A stretch of 28,567 nt of DNA, taken from contig NW_003136331.1 of NCBI RefSeq assembly GCF_000003605.2, positions 304,020 to 332,586 of the forward strand, written 5' to 3'. Below, one piece after another: positions 9,213 through 20,053 of this stretch (position 1 is the stretch's first letter; the number at the start of each line of letters is the position of its first letter). The DNA is from Saccoglossus kowalevskii (lineage: Eukaryota; Hemichordata; Enteropneusta; Harrimaniidae). Below the pieces are notes generated by a model that worked only from the letters and a program-made list of their open reading frames with translations, did not search any database and was not told where the DNA came from. The position numbers and the translations under genes are program-made.

Positions 9213-9220
9213 CTTTATAG
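9213..9220 (-). promoter_or_regulatory. TATA box of the SPSB3-like gene
   Basis: On the minus strand the sequence reads CTATAAAG, preceded by a run of C. It lies about 180 bp upstream of the ATG at 9035, so a start near 9185 would give a leader of about 150 nt. An in-frame TAG overlaps the end of this motif. The closeness of a good TATA box argues that the gene has its own promoter and is not a dead retrocopy. Confidence 0.5.
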
Positions 9221-9235
9221 GGGGAGTGTTTCCGG

Positions 9236-12200
9236 GCGATCTTTTGTCATTCAATCGTTCCCCATTTGTTGTTATTGTTTACACACGTCTTATCGTGGCG
9301 TGTGGCTGGCACGCGTCACTGTGTACACAGTCCGATTTGATTGGTCGACACTACAATGAAACGAAACAACAAAAGAAATGTGGCATACGGGTAACCCTCG
9401 TTACCGGCTCGCTTCAACAGCTGTTGCACTGCCTCGTTCAAAATCGGTTTTAAAAACACTATCTACTTCGTATATCGTCAAAAAATTGCATGAAAACTGT
9501 GTTTTATTGTTTTTACAAACCACCGGAAAATGTATAACCAGTGGACGTTCTTGTTTGAACACGTTGAAATTGGAAGCAATACATTAACAAGATCATCGGA
9601 AGTACTGTAGTGTGAACGAGGCGACATTTTTTATGCTAATTAGCCGGTAAATATTCGGTGCTAATAAGTTTTCAGGGACGATACTCGAAAGAAAAGCAGT
9701 AATCTGCGTGGTAAAGTAAAACAACTTGACCACACGACTTTATCAGGATAAGTTTCTGACCATCTAAAACAATTGAGTAAGTCATCATGATGGTTTTAGG
9801 GGGATTATCTCGCGGCGACAGGTGTACAGAACTCGAACGTAGCAGTAGCACGGAGAGCAACTTTTCGCTTAATAAACCCAGTGTCTGCTCAATGAGAAAA
9901 TTAGAATTATGATAATTTAAGGGCGTTGTTTCACCGCTTCGTGCTTTGTCGTTGTTAGTAAGCACTGGTACAGGTGCGAGTAATGGGAATATGCCGTACG
10001 CTAACTTTTCCACAGATGCCAGGATTACTGATCTACTTTTTATAACTTCGTAAAATCGTAAACGTGACTGCTTTTGCACTGGTCACCTTTATTTGTCTTT
10101 ATGGTTTTGTTATGAATGGCGCAAGTCTTTCATCATGATAATGTCTCCATGCATGCATGAGTTGCTACGGTCTTCCTGGGTCTTGCCTCCAGTTTATGCA
10201 ACAACTACATACAACTACTACTACTTTGTACTTTGTAGTTCCATGATTGAAAAATCGACGCGTCTGATTGGCCCAGGAATAATTGTACCTTACATACTTG
10301 GTACACATGACTCTGTCACAGGATATCACACAACATTTTCTGAAATAAGTTCTTGCAACCCAGTGTGTTTTGATGCAAGTCCTTTTGCCAGTATTCACAG
10401 CATGAGAAGGGCTGCTAGTGTCACGGTGGCAAATGAGACATATCGACATGTATGATCGGGGATAAAGGGACCACTTGAAACACGCTTTCAGGGGAACAAG
10501 CGGGTTATTGTTAAAAACTTAGTTACTTAGAAACAAGCCGAAGCATTTTTAGTCAACTTATTTTGAGACATTATTTAGTGTCTAGCGGTGATTTTTTTCT
10601 CTTTTTTTTGTACACTATGTACTTTCGCTCAAGTGGCTTTACAAATGATGGTCACCCTTAGTGGAATGGGGAGGGAGTGTCAAGTCCGCACTATGTCATT
10701 TTTTGTGTGACTAGCATTGATATTTCCCAGTAGCCATTGCGGGATAATAGAATTGACCTCTCTTCTTTCAGTAATATTAAAGCTTTTCACGGCGGTGTCC
10801 TGGAGAAACTTGGTCACGTGTTATTTTGTGCGCCGCGTTTCAGGCGGTTACGAGTGAACCACCATTCCTAACTATTTGGGTTAAATATTTGTAATAAATA
10901 TTTTGAATAAATATAGTTGAAAATAAACAACATAAGATGCTTGACCCCGTGTGTACAGTTGCAATTCGGACAAGGACAAAGCGATGTTTCAAACTGAACA
11001 TTTATGGACACAAAGAACAACTTGAATATACTATTCCTCGTCGAGTTGTTTTTTCTAAATCTAGATAATATTTGTTATATTGAAAAAAACTCGGATCTTT
11101 CTCTACATCTGGGTATACCTGTACAAAGATAGCAGGTGCTTCACTGCTGTAGGTGTGGTTCCAATCCTCCTAACAAAAGACGGAGAAGACCACGACCATA
11201 AAAGGCAGTTTCGTTGTGTGGTCTTTGTGGGTCACGGCCAAGTTAAACGGGTCAGCGAGAATGGAAATCCTGATTGTACGAGGATACCGTGACATTAGCG
11301 TCAAAGTAGGACCATTTAATCGAGAATTGCATTACCGGTTCGCTTCAATGGCTTATTTGTTTATGTGAGAACTGTCGCAATACTGGCCTTGGCTGTTTTA
11401 CGGCAGCGCGTGCGATGAAGAAAATGGAGAAAGGTTGTACAACACTGTGTACCACGTCGAAAGTTGCTACTAATGTAATGCAAATATGTACAGAGTATTC
11501 GTGGAGACTGTGTGTAAATAAAACACATAGTACTACTAAGAGTGTTTAATTACTTCTGATAATGCCATGTATAGAACCACGACCACAACTTTGTAATGGC
11601 TCATATATAGTTTGGCCGGATTGCCTTTTTTTATACTAGCATTACATGAGAGAGGGGACTACTAGTACGTAAATCAATCTATTCGATGGGAAAAATCGTT
11701 CCCGGACAAGAAATATTATTAATGATGTCTACGCCAGTGATTTAAACACGAGTTTAATTTAAAGGTCTTTGTTCTCCTGCAAAACGGAGGAGCATGTCGA
11801 TTCGGAACAAAGGGCAAAGTTGCCTTCTGACCCAAAATGGAAAACTAACCGGACAAAGCGGTTCGGCGTTCAAACATTCATAGTCAGAACCAACAAATGT
11901 GTGTATTACTGTTTTAAAGTTAGCCAATAAGTGAAATAGAACACGTAACATGTTTGTCGAGCGTTGTGTGGCGCGTATATTTCCCGTATTTTTATATACA
12001 CTTGTACCAGACAACCTGTGCGAGGCAGAACATGTGTAATAGTTTGTCGTTTTCATTCCGGTTATTGAGCACGCCCACGCAATTTCTCACACTTTCTAAG
12101 ATAAAATAAGCATGTACAACAGACCGATAAACAAGCTACGATGTCACCATGCACCTTCTAGTTAATGGGGCCATGGACCTGCAAACCCATGTTGGTCTAA

Positions 12201-12855
12201 AGACACTAGAGAAGTGTCTTTGATTCAATGAACTATGATTAAACGTAAACAATAGCGTCAACCATATGCAGTGTAAACCCTGTATGCGATTTGTAGATGA
12301 AGTACCAGGACTTTTCAACCGGTCCGCATATAACCCGGAGCGTACCCGCGGCCCAGACTGGGAATTGGGACATTACCTATCGAGTGGCCGGCCAGTACTA
12401 CGTTTTCCGATATCAATATGATGTGAATTCTTCAAACAACTTTTAATTGTCGTTATAACATATTTTTAAGTTTCTATGGGAAATGCCTAGAATGAAAGGC
12501 AAAATGGCACAGCACACTGCTCAGTATCTGTGTCTGAGATTGCTATGGAAATAGTCCCTCGATTAACCGACGTGGGTCACTATTGTTTCTCTTTGCAGTG
12601 GAATATCTGTTCATCCTCACCTTGACCGTTAATATGGATTAATTGTGTTATAAAGCCTAGGAAATCAATCTTTAATAATAAATTGAATTATGGACAAATC
12701 GCAATAAGCTCTTTAACCTCTAAATGGAATACTAGTTAGAGATGTGTCAACATTAGGGTTTTCATAATGTGCTTCAGTATCGGAAATTGGGCGTTGTAGT
12801 TTGTATCACGTCGCTTCTTTTCAATGAAGCTTGCATATGGACATGTGAGGTAATT
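9236..12855. other. Intergenic DNA, no recognisable gene
   Basis: The longest open frame (9672-10079, minus, about 135 codons) starts at GTG, lacks an early ATG and matches nothing I know. A 100-codon ATG frame at 11754-12056 (minus) is likewise unassigned. Short CT/GT-rich and AT-rich patches occur. I see no tRNA, rRNA or mobile-element signature. Confidence 0.45.
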
Positions 12856-12882
12856 CATAGACCCACTGTTAGAGGGTCTATG
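12856..12882. repeat. Small perfect hairpin
   Basis: catagaccc (12856-12864) and gggtctatg (12874-12882) are perfect 9-bp arms around a 9-nt loop. No associated gene or element is evident. Confidence 0.6.
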
Positions 12883-15834
12883 GGCCATTCGAACGACGTT
12901 GAAGAAATTTAGTGTTCATTGCGGAAGCCAACCTCGATTCTCTACGTTGGCATTACGTCTGATTACGCCGTGTGGCACATCTCCCGCTGGGGGGAGGGGT
13001 GACACAAAATACTAAATACATAAAAAATACATAATTTGATTTGTCATTTCGACTTTCTTTATATTGACTCGTAACGCCGATTCGTTGATGTGACTGCATG
13101 CCATCCGCATATGTTTGTCGATTCACAGTATATTCGGACTTCTCACTGTGTCATCTGTAGATGTGGCATTGGTTTGTTGCAATGTTGATGAATCGCCCGG
13201 TTTTTTATACTAAATATTTGATTTCCCCACATGTTTTTTTAAGTGGGACAAACTGGTGAAATTACTAGGGCGAAGGTGACGAGTGAGCCAACCAGTTGGA
13301 AACATTGGATACCCTATAGGTTTCATAGTACTAGGCCAGTCGGGCCGAAACGTCCTACAATCACTCGAAACGTGCCTTGGGTAGAAAGAGTCCACACCAC
13401 TACAAATTTATTTCTTCATCCATAGGAGATTCAATTAGGTCCGGGCATACAGATGTATTTAAGTCGTCTCGAATCGTCGCCAGGTTGAACGATGTTTCCG
13501 ATGCTTGAGTAGATATTACGATTTCTGATAATTATGCATCTGTTACTGTTACTGTTATTCTAGAAGTTATGTTTAAAACACAGTGACACAACACACATGA
13601 TCGAATAGACAATAAATTGAATAAATTGAGAACATTTTAAACACGTTTTACATGACATTAGAACAGTTATAGTCCATAGAGAGACTGTTATTGCACCTAA
13701 CACAATAACTTCGTCAGAAAAACAAAATGATTTATAACGTTTTAAATTATAAAATCATTTCGCTTTATAATGTCGCATGGTGGATAGAACCACGTGATGC
13801 TAGTTTATAAGGTCATATACTATACCACATTGAATGAGTGGTATTCTGTGAAAAAAAAAAACAGATGCGAAAAGTCACGTGTCTTAATTTGGATTGTTTT
13901 GGATTTGTTTGCTTTGTTTTTTTATGGACTCTACATGAACCCCCATAGCAACACCATTGTATATTGGCAACACCAATCACGAGCAGGCCTCGTTCTTTGT
14001 TCCCGTGGCAACACCAACCACAGACTAACTCTTCATCTTTTGTTTCCTTGGTATTCTTTTGTTTTACACTTTGTCACATATGTCCTTTAAATTCAATACC
14101 AGCTATTCCAAAAGATACAATAAATGACAACAATTGGAAGAAGAGGTCATAGGAAAGGACGACACTTGATTAAACTGCAATGTTCGCGTAATATTTTATG
14201 TTTCGTTATCTGAACTTGTTTCTTATTCTCATTCTACATATAAGATTTTTGTCCGTTCCTGTGAATTCTCAATTACGTATGCAAATTGATATCATTTTAA
14301 GATTAAACAAGGGGTTTATTGCTGCCTGAGCTTTTTGTTGGCATTTTGTTGTTGTTTTGAAAAAATACTCTCCATAGCCGAGCAGTGATTTGAAAAACTG
14401 AAAAATTATATATTGATTGTTATAATAGTTTTAGGACAATGGAGCTAATCAGTGCACATTGTCACATTTGCTCAACTCAAAATGGGCGACAGATGACAGC
14501 ATTTTCGTATCCATGGAAACAACTTGAAGAGGTCATCTTTTCATTTCATGTTGCCACTTACTCGATCCATGTACTGCTTTGTCAAATAAAAGAATGTATT
14601 ATTTATTTAATTTAGTGTTACCACATGTTACCCTGTAGGAACGTACCAAATATAGTTTTGTAGCCCCTGGGTTGGTATTATCGTCATATTTTGTCCCTCG
14701 TGAGGTGAACATGAAGCCATAGATCGGTGATCCAAGCTGTGATCGATAGATTAAGTAACTAGGCATACCGCGAAAATGGAAGTGCGGAACAACTGTCGAA
14801 GATGAAGCAGTATTGTACATTTACCGGGGGTAGAAAACGAGTTGCAGAGACACCAATTATAGATCTACGCCTCTCGGGCGGACGGACGGGCGTTGTGTTA
14901 TACACAGTACACACACACACAAATAATTTGATAATTTGAACATAGCCACCCACAGACATAATGGTTTAGCCCAGAGTAGTAAAAGTCCTTGCGTGAATTC
15001 CCCTGTGAATCAAACAGGTGTCTGTCTTCTTTAACTTTTTATTTGAAAATCCTTTTATAGTCTTAAACTGAAAATTTAGCTGTACGACATCATGACACGA
15101 GTCCCCGCGAACGAGTGACGCCTTTCCAGTTTCCTGTTAAGCAGTTTATTTTACCCACAAAAGATAGGTCCGTTTTGAAAGCGATTTTTAAAAGCGTTAT
15201 GTATTATGAGCCGCTGAGAAAATGCACTCCCTTCCGAGTGAGATCATTCTGCGATTCGATACTACATTACAAAAAATGACAGCATATACTATACTTGAAA
15301 TTACATGTTTTTCGACTGTAACATGATATCTTGGAAAAATAAATATCATTTATCGGCGAATTTGAAGCCACGCCCACCGGTTTCACTTGTTTACATACAT
15401 ACATTTTCATATATTGTGTAGTATGAAACAGTGTCATATAATATTGATGAGGGATATTCAGACGACGGTTATCAACTATTTAATTTCAACAATTTACTTC
15501 TAGGTGTTCTTATATTCCTTATATGGTTAATGGCCGTTTCAAGTTGTTCTAAAATAATACAATCACCCTAAGCATTACGTCGAGCTGACTACACCGGATG
15601 ATTAAAGAACCGGGTGATAAAGTTATTTATTTTGTCTATTTGTTTGTTTGTTACCTGTCTGCCTGTCAGTCTGTTTGTTTGACGCGCATACTATCCGAAA
15701 TACAACCGACATACATTGCCATTACCTGAACAACTATAACAACAAGTCGTATTTGTACGGGCGGGAAGCTGAAATAAACTTAAAAGAAAATAACTATTTT
15801 TTGATATAGACTTTTTGGAACGAAAACGACAGGA
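12883..15834. other. Intergenic DNA, no recognisable gene
   Basis: Only scattered short frames occur, with overlapping frames on both strands at 13210-13425. Simple-sequence patches are an A run near 13850 and a CA repeat at 14909-14921. No domain, RNA gene or element can be supported. Confidence 0.45.
14909..14921. repeat. Short AC dinucleotide repeat
   Basis: Six AC units plus one A. It is a simple microsatellite. Confidence 0.85.
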
Positions 15835-16005
15835 ATGGACCGTTTTTTATTGCCTTCGGTTGGCATAACTGTTAATGTACAATTGGACTGTCTTCAGATA
15901 ACAAAGGGACCCACACGAACTGCACGACACAATACTGCCAATTTAGATACTGCGAGCGAGAAATCCCCATTATCACGTGATCTCCGATTAAAAATTGAAA
16001 GGGAG
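15835..16005 (+). CDS. Candidate first coding exon (hypothetical)
   Basis: An ATG in good context (G at -3 and +4) opens 57 codons, beginning MDRFLLPSVG and ending LRLKIERE. These end exactly at a GAG|GTAAAA donor at 16005/16006 in phase 0. If the donor is unused, the frame runs on to TAA at 16075. The composition is more protein-like than neighbouring frames, but no family is recognised and no downstream exon can be found because of the assembly gap. It may be chance. Confidence 0.2.
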
Positions 16006-16170
16006 GTAAAAAAAAAAAGGAGCAACGACGGTATTGTCACTGTGTACTACGGTGGGCTGTGTTTGTGTTTCATTTAAATAGATATTACTTATATTGCTGA
16101 TGAGTTGACGATCTAAAGCCGTGAAGCAAATATAAACGGACTCTCACACCGATGTGGTTACCATGGTGGC

Positions 16171-16215
16171 CATGATGCCGACCACTGAAACCGACATCGT
16201 GGTCGTGATCGGACA
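16171..16215. repeat. CGACCAC inverted repeat within a CGACAT/CGGACAT-rich patch
   Basis: CGACCAC (16179-16185) pairs with GTGGTCG (16199-16205) around a 13-nt loop. Several ccgac, gacatc and cggacat variants cluster here, suggesting local duplication. No gene is attached. Confidence 0.4.
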
Positions 16216-16870
16216 TCGGCGGACATTGTCAAAACATTTTCAAATCTTCAAAATACATACTCAGAACACATCAAAGTGGGTCTAGTTTAGACTGTGTCCG
16301 CGTTGAAAGTATTCTAAGAACGAGCTTCTGGAGATCAAATATTGTAGGTCTCACAGGTTGTACCAGAAATTATCCCCTAACACTCAATTTGAGCTAACAA
16401 ACGTCTGCGCTTACGAATTATCATGGTTGCTTATGAAAATGGCGACTGGACGTGGTTGTGAACGTTGTCTATCATTGTGTTTAAGGACAACCTGATACAA
16501 TGAAACAAAGTCACGGTGATTATGAGTGTAATACATGTAAAGGGTTTCAGAGCGTCGTATCTCCTTCTGTGTTACCTCCATGGCTGAACCAATCAAACCA
16601 GTACGTACAGATTACAATCTGATTAAAATCTGATGTAGTGTACGGGCTTTAATTATTTTGGCTATAAACTTATTTTAATTTTATTTTTTATTACTTTTGT
16701 TATTAATGCCTTTTATTTTATTATTTTACTTTGATTTTGATTTTGTGATTTTTTTTAATTCCGCCCTACCTACATCTGACCCGATGCCTATGTAACGAGA
16801 TTTCAACGAGACCCACTATCGACTCGATTTTAGTCAACGAATCACAGAAATCCTTCTATAGCGCACATGA

Positions 16871-16962
16871 TGACGTCACCGGGCGGAGTCGGGTGGCAAA
16901 CACACTCAAATAAAATGGCGGATTACACCGACGTTAGCGACCGAGAATAACACGGCTTTTCG
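16871..16962 (+). promoter_or_regulatory. CRE/YY1-type promoter and candidate first exon next to the gap
   Basis: TGACGTCA (16871-16878) is a perfect full CRE. AAAATGGCGG (16912-16921) is a YY1-type initiator of the kind found at or just after transcription starts, and a strong donor CG|GTAAGT follows at 16962/16963. The ATG at 16915 opens only 11 codons (MADYTDVSDRE) before TAA, so this exon would be 5' untranslated with a short uORF. The local CpG density is higher than in the surroundings. The gene it serves may lie in the gap or further downstream; the spliced gene at 22918 has its own promoter-like region but could use this as an alternative leader. Confidence 0.45.
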
Positions 16963-17083
16963 GTAAGTTTATCATTGTCAAATGCAACGAAAGTCATTTT
17001 TATGTTAATATTGTGGCTCGAATGGTTCGACTTTAGATCGTTATTTTGCATAGTTATTCTGGGAGTGACGATTTGTTTCCACC

Positions 17084-17981
17084 NNNNNNNNNNNNNNNNN
17101 NNNNNNNNNNNNNNNNNNNNNNNNNNNNNNNNNNNNNNNNNNNNNNNNNNNNNNNNNNNNNNNNNNNNNNNNNNNNNNNNNNNNNNNNNNNNNNNNNNNN
17201 NNNNNNNNNNNNNNNNNNNNNNNNNNNNNNNNNNNNNNNNNNNNNNNNNNNNNNNNNNNNNNNNNNNNNNNNNNNNNNNNNNNNNNNNNNNNNNNNNNNN
17301 NNNNNNNNNNNNNNNNNNNNNNNNNNNNNNNNNNNNNNNNNNNNNNNNNNNNNNNNNNNNNNNNNNNNNNNNNNNNNNNNNNNNNNNNNNNNNNNNNNNN
17401 NNNNNNNNNNNNNNNNNNNNNNNNNNNNNNNNNNNNNNNNNNNNNNNNNNNNNNNNNNNNNNNNNNNNNNNNNNNNNNNNNNNNNNNNNNNNNNNNNNNN
17501 NNNNNNNNNNNNNNNNNNNNNNNNNNNNNNNNNNNNNNNNNNNNNNNNNNNNNNNNNNNNNNNNNNNNNNNNNNNNNNNNNNNNNNNNNNNNNNNNNNNN
17601 NNNNNNNNNNNNNNNNNNNNNNNNNNNNNNNNNNNNNNNNNNNNNNNNNNNNNNNNNNNNNNNNNNNNNNNNNNNNNNNNNNNNNNNNNNNNNNNNNNNN
17701 NNNNNNNNNNNNNNNNNNNNNNNNNNNNNNNNNNNNNNNNNNNNNNNNNNNNNNNNNNNNNNNNNNNNNNNNNNNNNNNNNNNNNNNNNNNNNNNNNNNN
17801 NNNNNNNNNNNNNNNNNNNNNNNNNNNNNNNNNNNNNNNNNNNNNNNNNNNNNNNNNNNNNNNNNNNNNNNNNNNNNNNNNNNNNNNNNNNNNNNNNNNN
17901 NNNNNNNNNNNNNNNNNNNNNNNNNNNNNNNNNNNNNNNNNNNNNNNNNNNNNNNNNNNNNNNNNNNNNNNNNNNNNNNNN
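17084..17981. other. Assembly gap (898 N)
   Basis: Unresolved bases. Open frames running through it are artefacts. The LINE fragment on its right edge is cut by it. Confidence 0.99.
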
Positions 17982-18418
17982 TAATCAGATTGGTACAGAT
18001 TAAAGACTAATTCCACACTAACAAAAGTAAGTGTGTACTCCAATTTTAACAAAAACGACATATTTACGGTCATTTTTAATACTCTCCAAATTCTTGATAT
18101 TTTTAAACTCCATAAGTCATTACTTTTAAGTTTTATGTATGATATAACTCATGAGAATCTCCCACAATCAATGTCAACATATAATTTGCAGTATTTACAT
18201 CATAAATATAGAACACGACAAAGATGTCGAAATGATTTACTTGTACCTAGAATGAACACAGTAGCGGGGACATTTGCAATATCTTATTTAGGGGCCAAAG
18301 TTTCGAACAGCATATCAATTTCTTTAAGGTCTAAACAAAAACTTACATTCAAAAATACTATACGGGAAAATTTAATGTCAGAGTATTTAGAATAGAACTA
18401 ATATTTATTATAAATGTA

Positions 18419-18460
18419 TGTATATACATATATATATATATATATATTATTATTATTATA
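18419..18460. repeat. TA/ATT simple repeat inside the LINE 3' UTR
   Basis: An alternating TA run is followed by ATT repeats. It is a simple-sequence expansion within the element. Confidence 0.85.
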
Positions 18461-18645
18461 TTATCATATTTGTTTATTTGAAATATACTGAGGTGTAACC
18501 TACTGTCAGTCTTAACTTAAGTCATTAAATTCAAGTTATGTCAGGGATCTGACTCGACTAGCTTTTAAGCTATTTCAGATTCCATTTTACCTAGACTGCA
18601 TGTACAATTTTGAGTATTGTATGAAATATTTTCTAGGTAAATAAA

Positions 18646-18665
18646 TTATTATTATTATTATTATT
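18646..18665 (+). repeat. ATT tail of the LINE
   Basis: Perfect ATT repeats directly follow the AATAAA at 18640-18645. This is the expected 3' terminus of the element. Confidence 0.8.
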
Positions 18666-20053
18666 TACGGTCACTGCCACAATAGCGGAAACAATGATAT
18701 GACAATACGCTGATACATTTGCATACACCATAAAAACTTGGAACAAGGCACAGTCCCAGAAGTTGCTACCCAAACTTCAAACTTGTATATTCGTTTCAAA
18801 AACGCACACCATCGCCCTTGTCACAAAAAATCAAGTGTTTCAAGTTTCAAAGTGCTCCCATCCAATCTACAAAAAAGGAATAAATTGGGGAGGGGTGTCA
18901 AGTTTCCTGTAATGTGTAGAAAATGCTTTATAAATACATGTATTTTCAAGATTTCGCCAAGAAACACAGATAGACCTTACTTATTACCACGTACGAGCCC
19001 AAAACTGAACCGTCAAGCAGTTAGAAAATGTTGCATGTTTTACTCAAGGCACAGTAACGCGACATATATTTAAAATGTAAATTATTGGGATCCTGGAACC
19101 ATTATGAGAACTATTTTTATTACCATACCATTTTTTATTGGGGAAAAGCACAATTTCAAGCAAAACACGAATATGGTTTTATAACATATGATAACGGTGC
19201 CTTTTACAAAAAAAATCCCTATACTTCTAACTTAGAGAACAGAACGTGGTGGAACACTAGTCACCTCATATGCAAATGATATATAGTCGAATATATGTTT
19301 GAAAATAAGTGATCTCGAAACTGGAAATCTCGCCGAGAAATAAATTCACGACAGTCGATGTAATTTGTGTTGTATAAAAACAATGTGATTACACTCCGTC
19401 CTACGAACAATACACTGACACTTTCGGGTCAGTTTGCAGCAAGGAATTATATCCAGTAACAGCATTGCTTGCAATTGAAATGACCACTTGCAAAACCGTC
19501 GCTGATTGGCTACTTGAGCTGTCAGTCAGTTGGTTGGTTGGTACGGATTATGCAATATAGCCGAGAACATATAATTCTTATTATTCAAATATAACAATCA
19601 CTGCGCATGCGTACTGTTGTGTGTCCTGTAAGTGCAATATTTTATGATAAATCATAGTTCGATTTAAGCTACAGTATGTAATATCGAACAAATATATGTT
19701 TTCGTACATATTACATCTTCAACTGCTGTTGCATGCCAATTCCTAGCAATCATACAATTGAACACCGGTCAGACCAATAGTGAGACAGGTAAACTTTGCA
19801 CTGAACAAGAAATCAATGAAGTTCTACATGTGCATAATCTATGATTCTTGGAAGTTCTTGGAAGTTCAAGTTAATACGCCAGATCTGAGAGCGCCATACA
19901 CAATGACACATTGACGAAATCCGATTGGAGTATGACCATACCACTGGCCATTAAGCTGCACATTTAAAACTACCACCTCCCCACTCCACCCAACCTCACA
20001 CACGCACTTGAATTTTAGTGGTCGATTTACTGAGCTATTTTCGCGCAACCACT
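18666..20053. other. Intergenic DNA between the LINE and the minisatellite
   Basis: Two fairly open stretches (18738-19073 and 19085-19279) start with TTG, have no ATG of use and resemble nothing known. An NRF-1-like site is listed separately. ATATATGT motifs and short A runs are the only other features. Confidence 0.4.
19602..19613. promoter_or_regulatory. NRF-1-like site
   Basis: TGCGCATGCGTA differs by one base from the NRF-1 consensus YGCGCAYGCGCR. NRF-1 sites usually sit in promoters, but I see no gene start nearby. It is an isolated match in otherwise CpG-poor DNA. Confidence 0.3.

Larger units (their letters stand above)
17982..18665 (+). mobile_element. 3' end of a non-LTR retrotransposon (LINE), truncated by the gap
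   Basis: The plus-strand translation ending at TAG 18393 has the signature of the C-terminal tail of many LINE reverse transcriptases: LQILDIFKLHKSLLLSFMYD, then NLP, then a segment of the form YNLQYLHHKYRTRQRCRNDL, then FAISYLGAKVSNSI (compare the usual ...LKILNIYDIYKLQLGIFMYK..., YNTR, GPKIWNSLP pattern). The reverse transcriptase catalytic core is missing, being in or beyond the gap. There is no true start: the longest frame begins with GTG at 18033, and a TAA at 17982 lies upstream in frame, so the copy may be defective. The 3' UTR (18396-18639) contains a TA repeat and ends in AATAAA plus about seven ATT units. Confidence 0.7.

Noticed and set aside
9220-9232. NF-kB-like site ggggagtgtttcc upstream of the SPSB3-like gene
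   Set aside because: It is too long for the 10-bp GGGRNNYYCC consensus.
8615-9453. Other open frames of 64-158 codons over and beside the SPSB3-like gene, both strands
   Set aside because: Those overlapping the gene are shadows of its codon use; the plus-strand 158-codon frame runs antisense and then into promoter DNA with no domain.
11754-12056. 100-codon ATG frame on the minus strand
   Set aside because: No family, no promoter and no flanking splice signals. The length is within chance range for 28 kb read in six frames.
17016-17040. tRNA-like B box (ggttcgactt)
   Set aside because: There is no matching A box at the right distance and no cloverleaf can be drawn.
16975-18073. Open frames of more than 300 codons on both strands
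   Set aside because: They are made almost entirely of N from the assembly gap.
18738-19279. Two consecutive open frames suggesting a gene
   Set aside because: Both start with TTG, have no paired splice sites and no recognisable motif.
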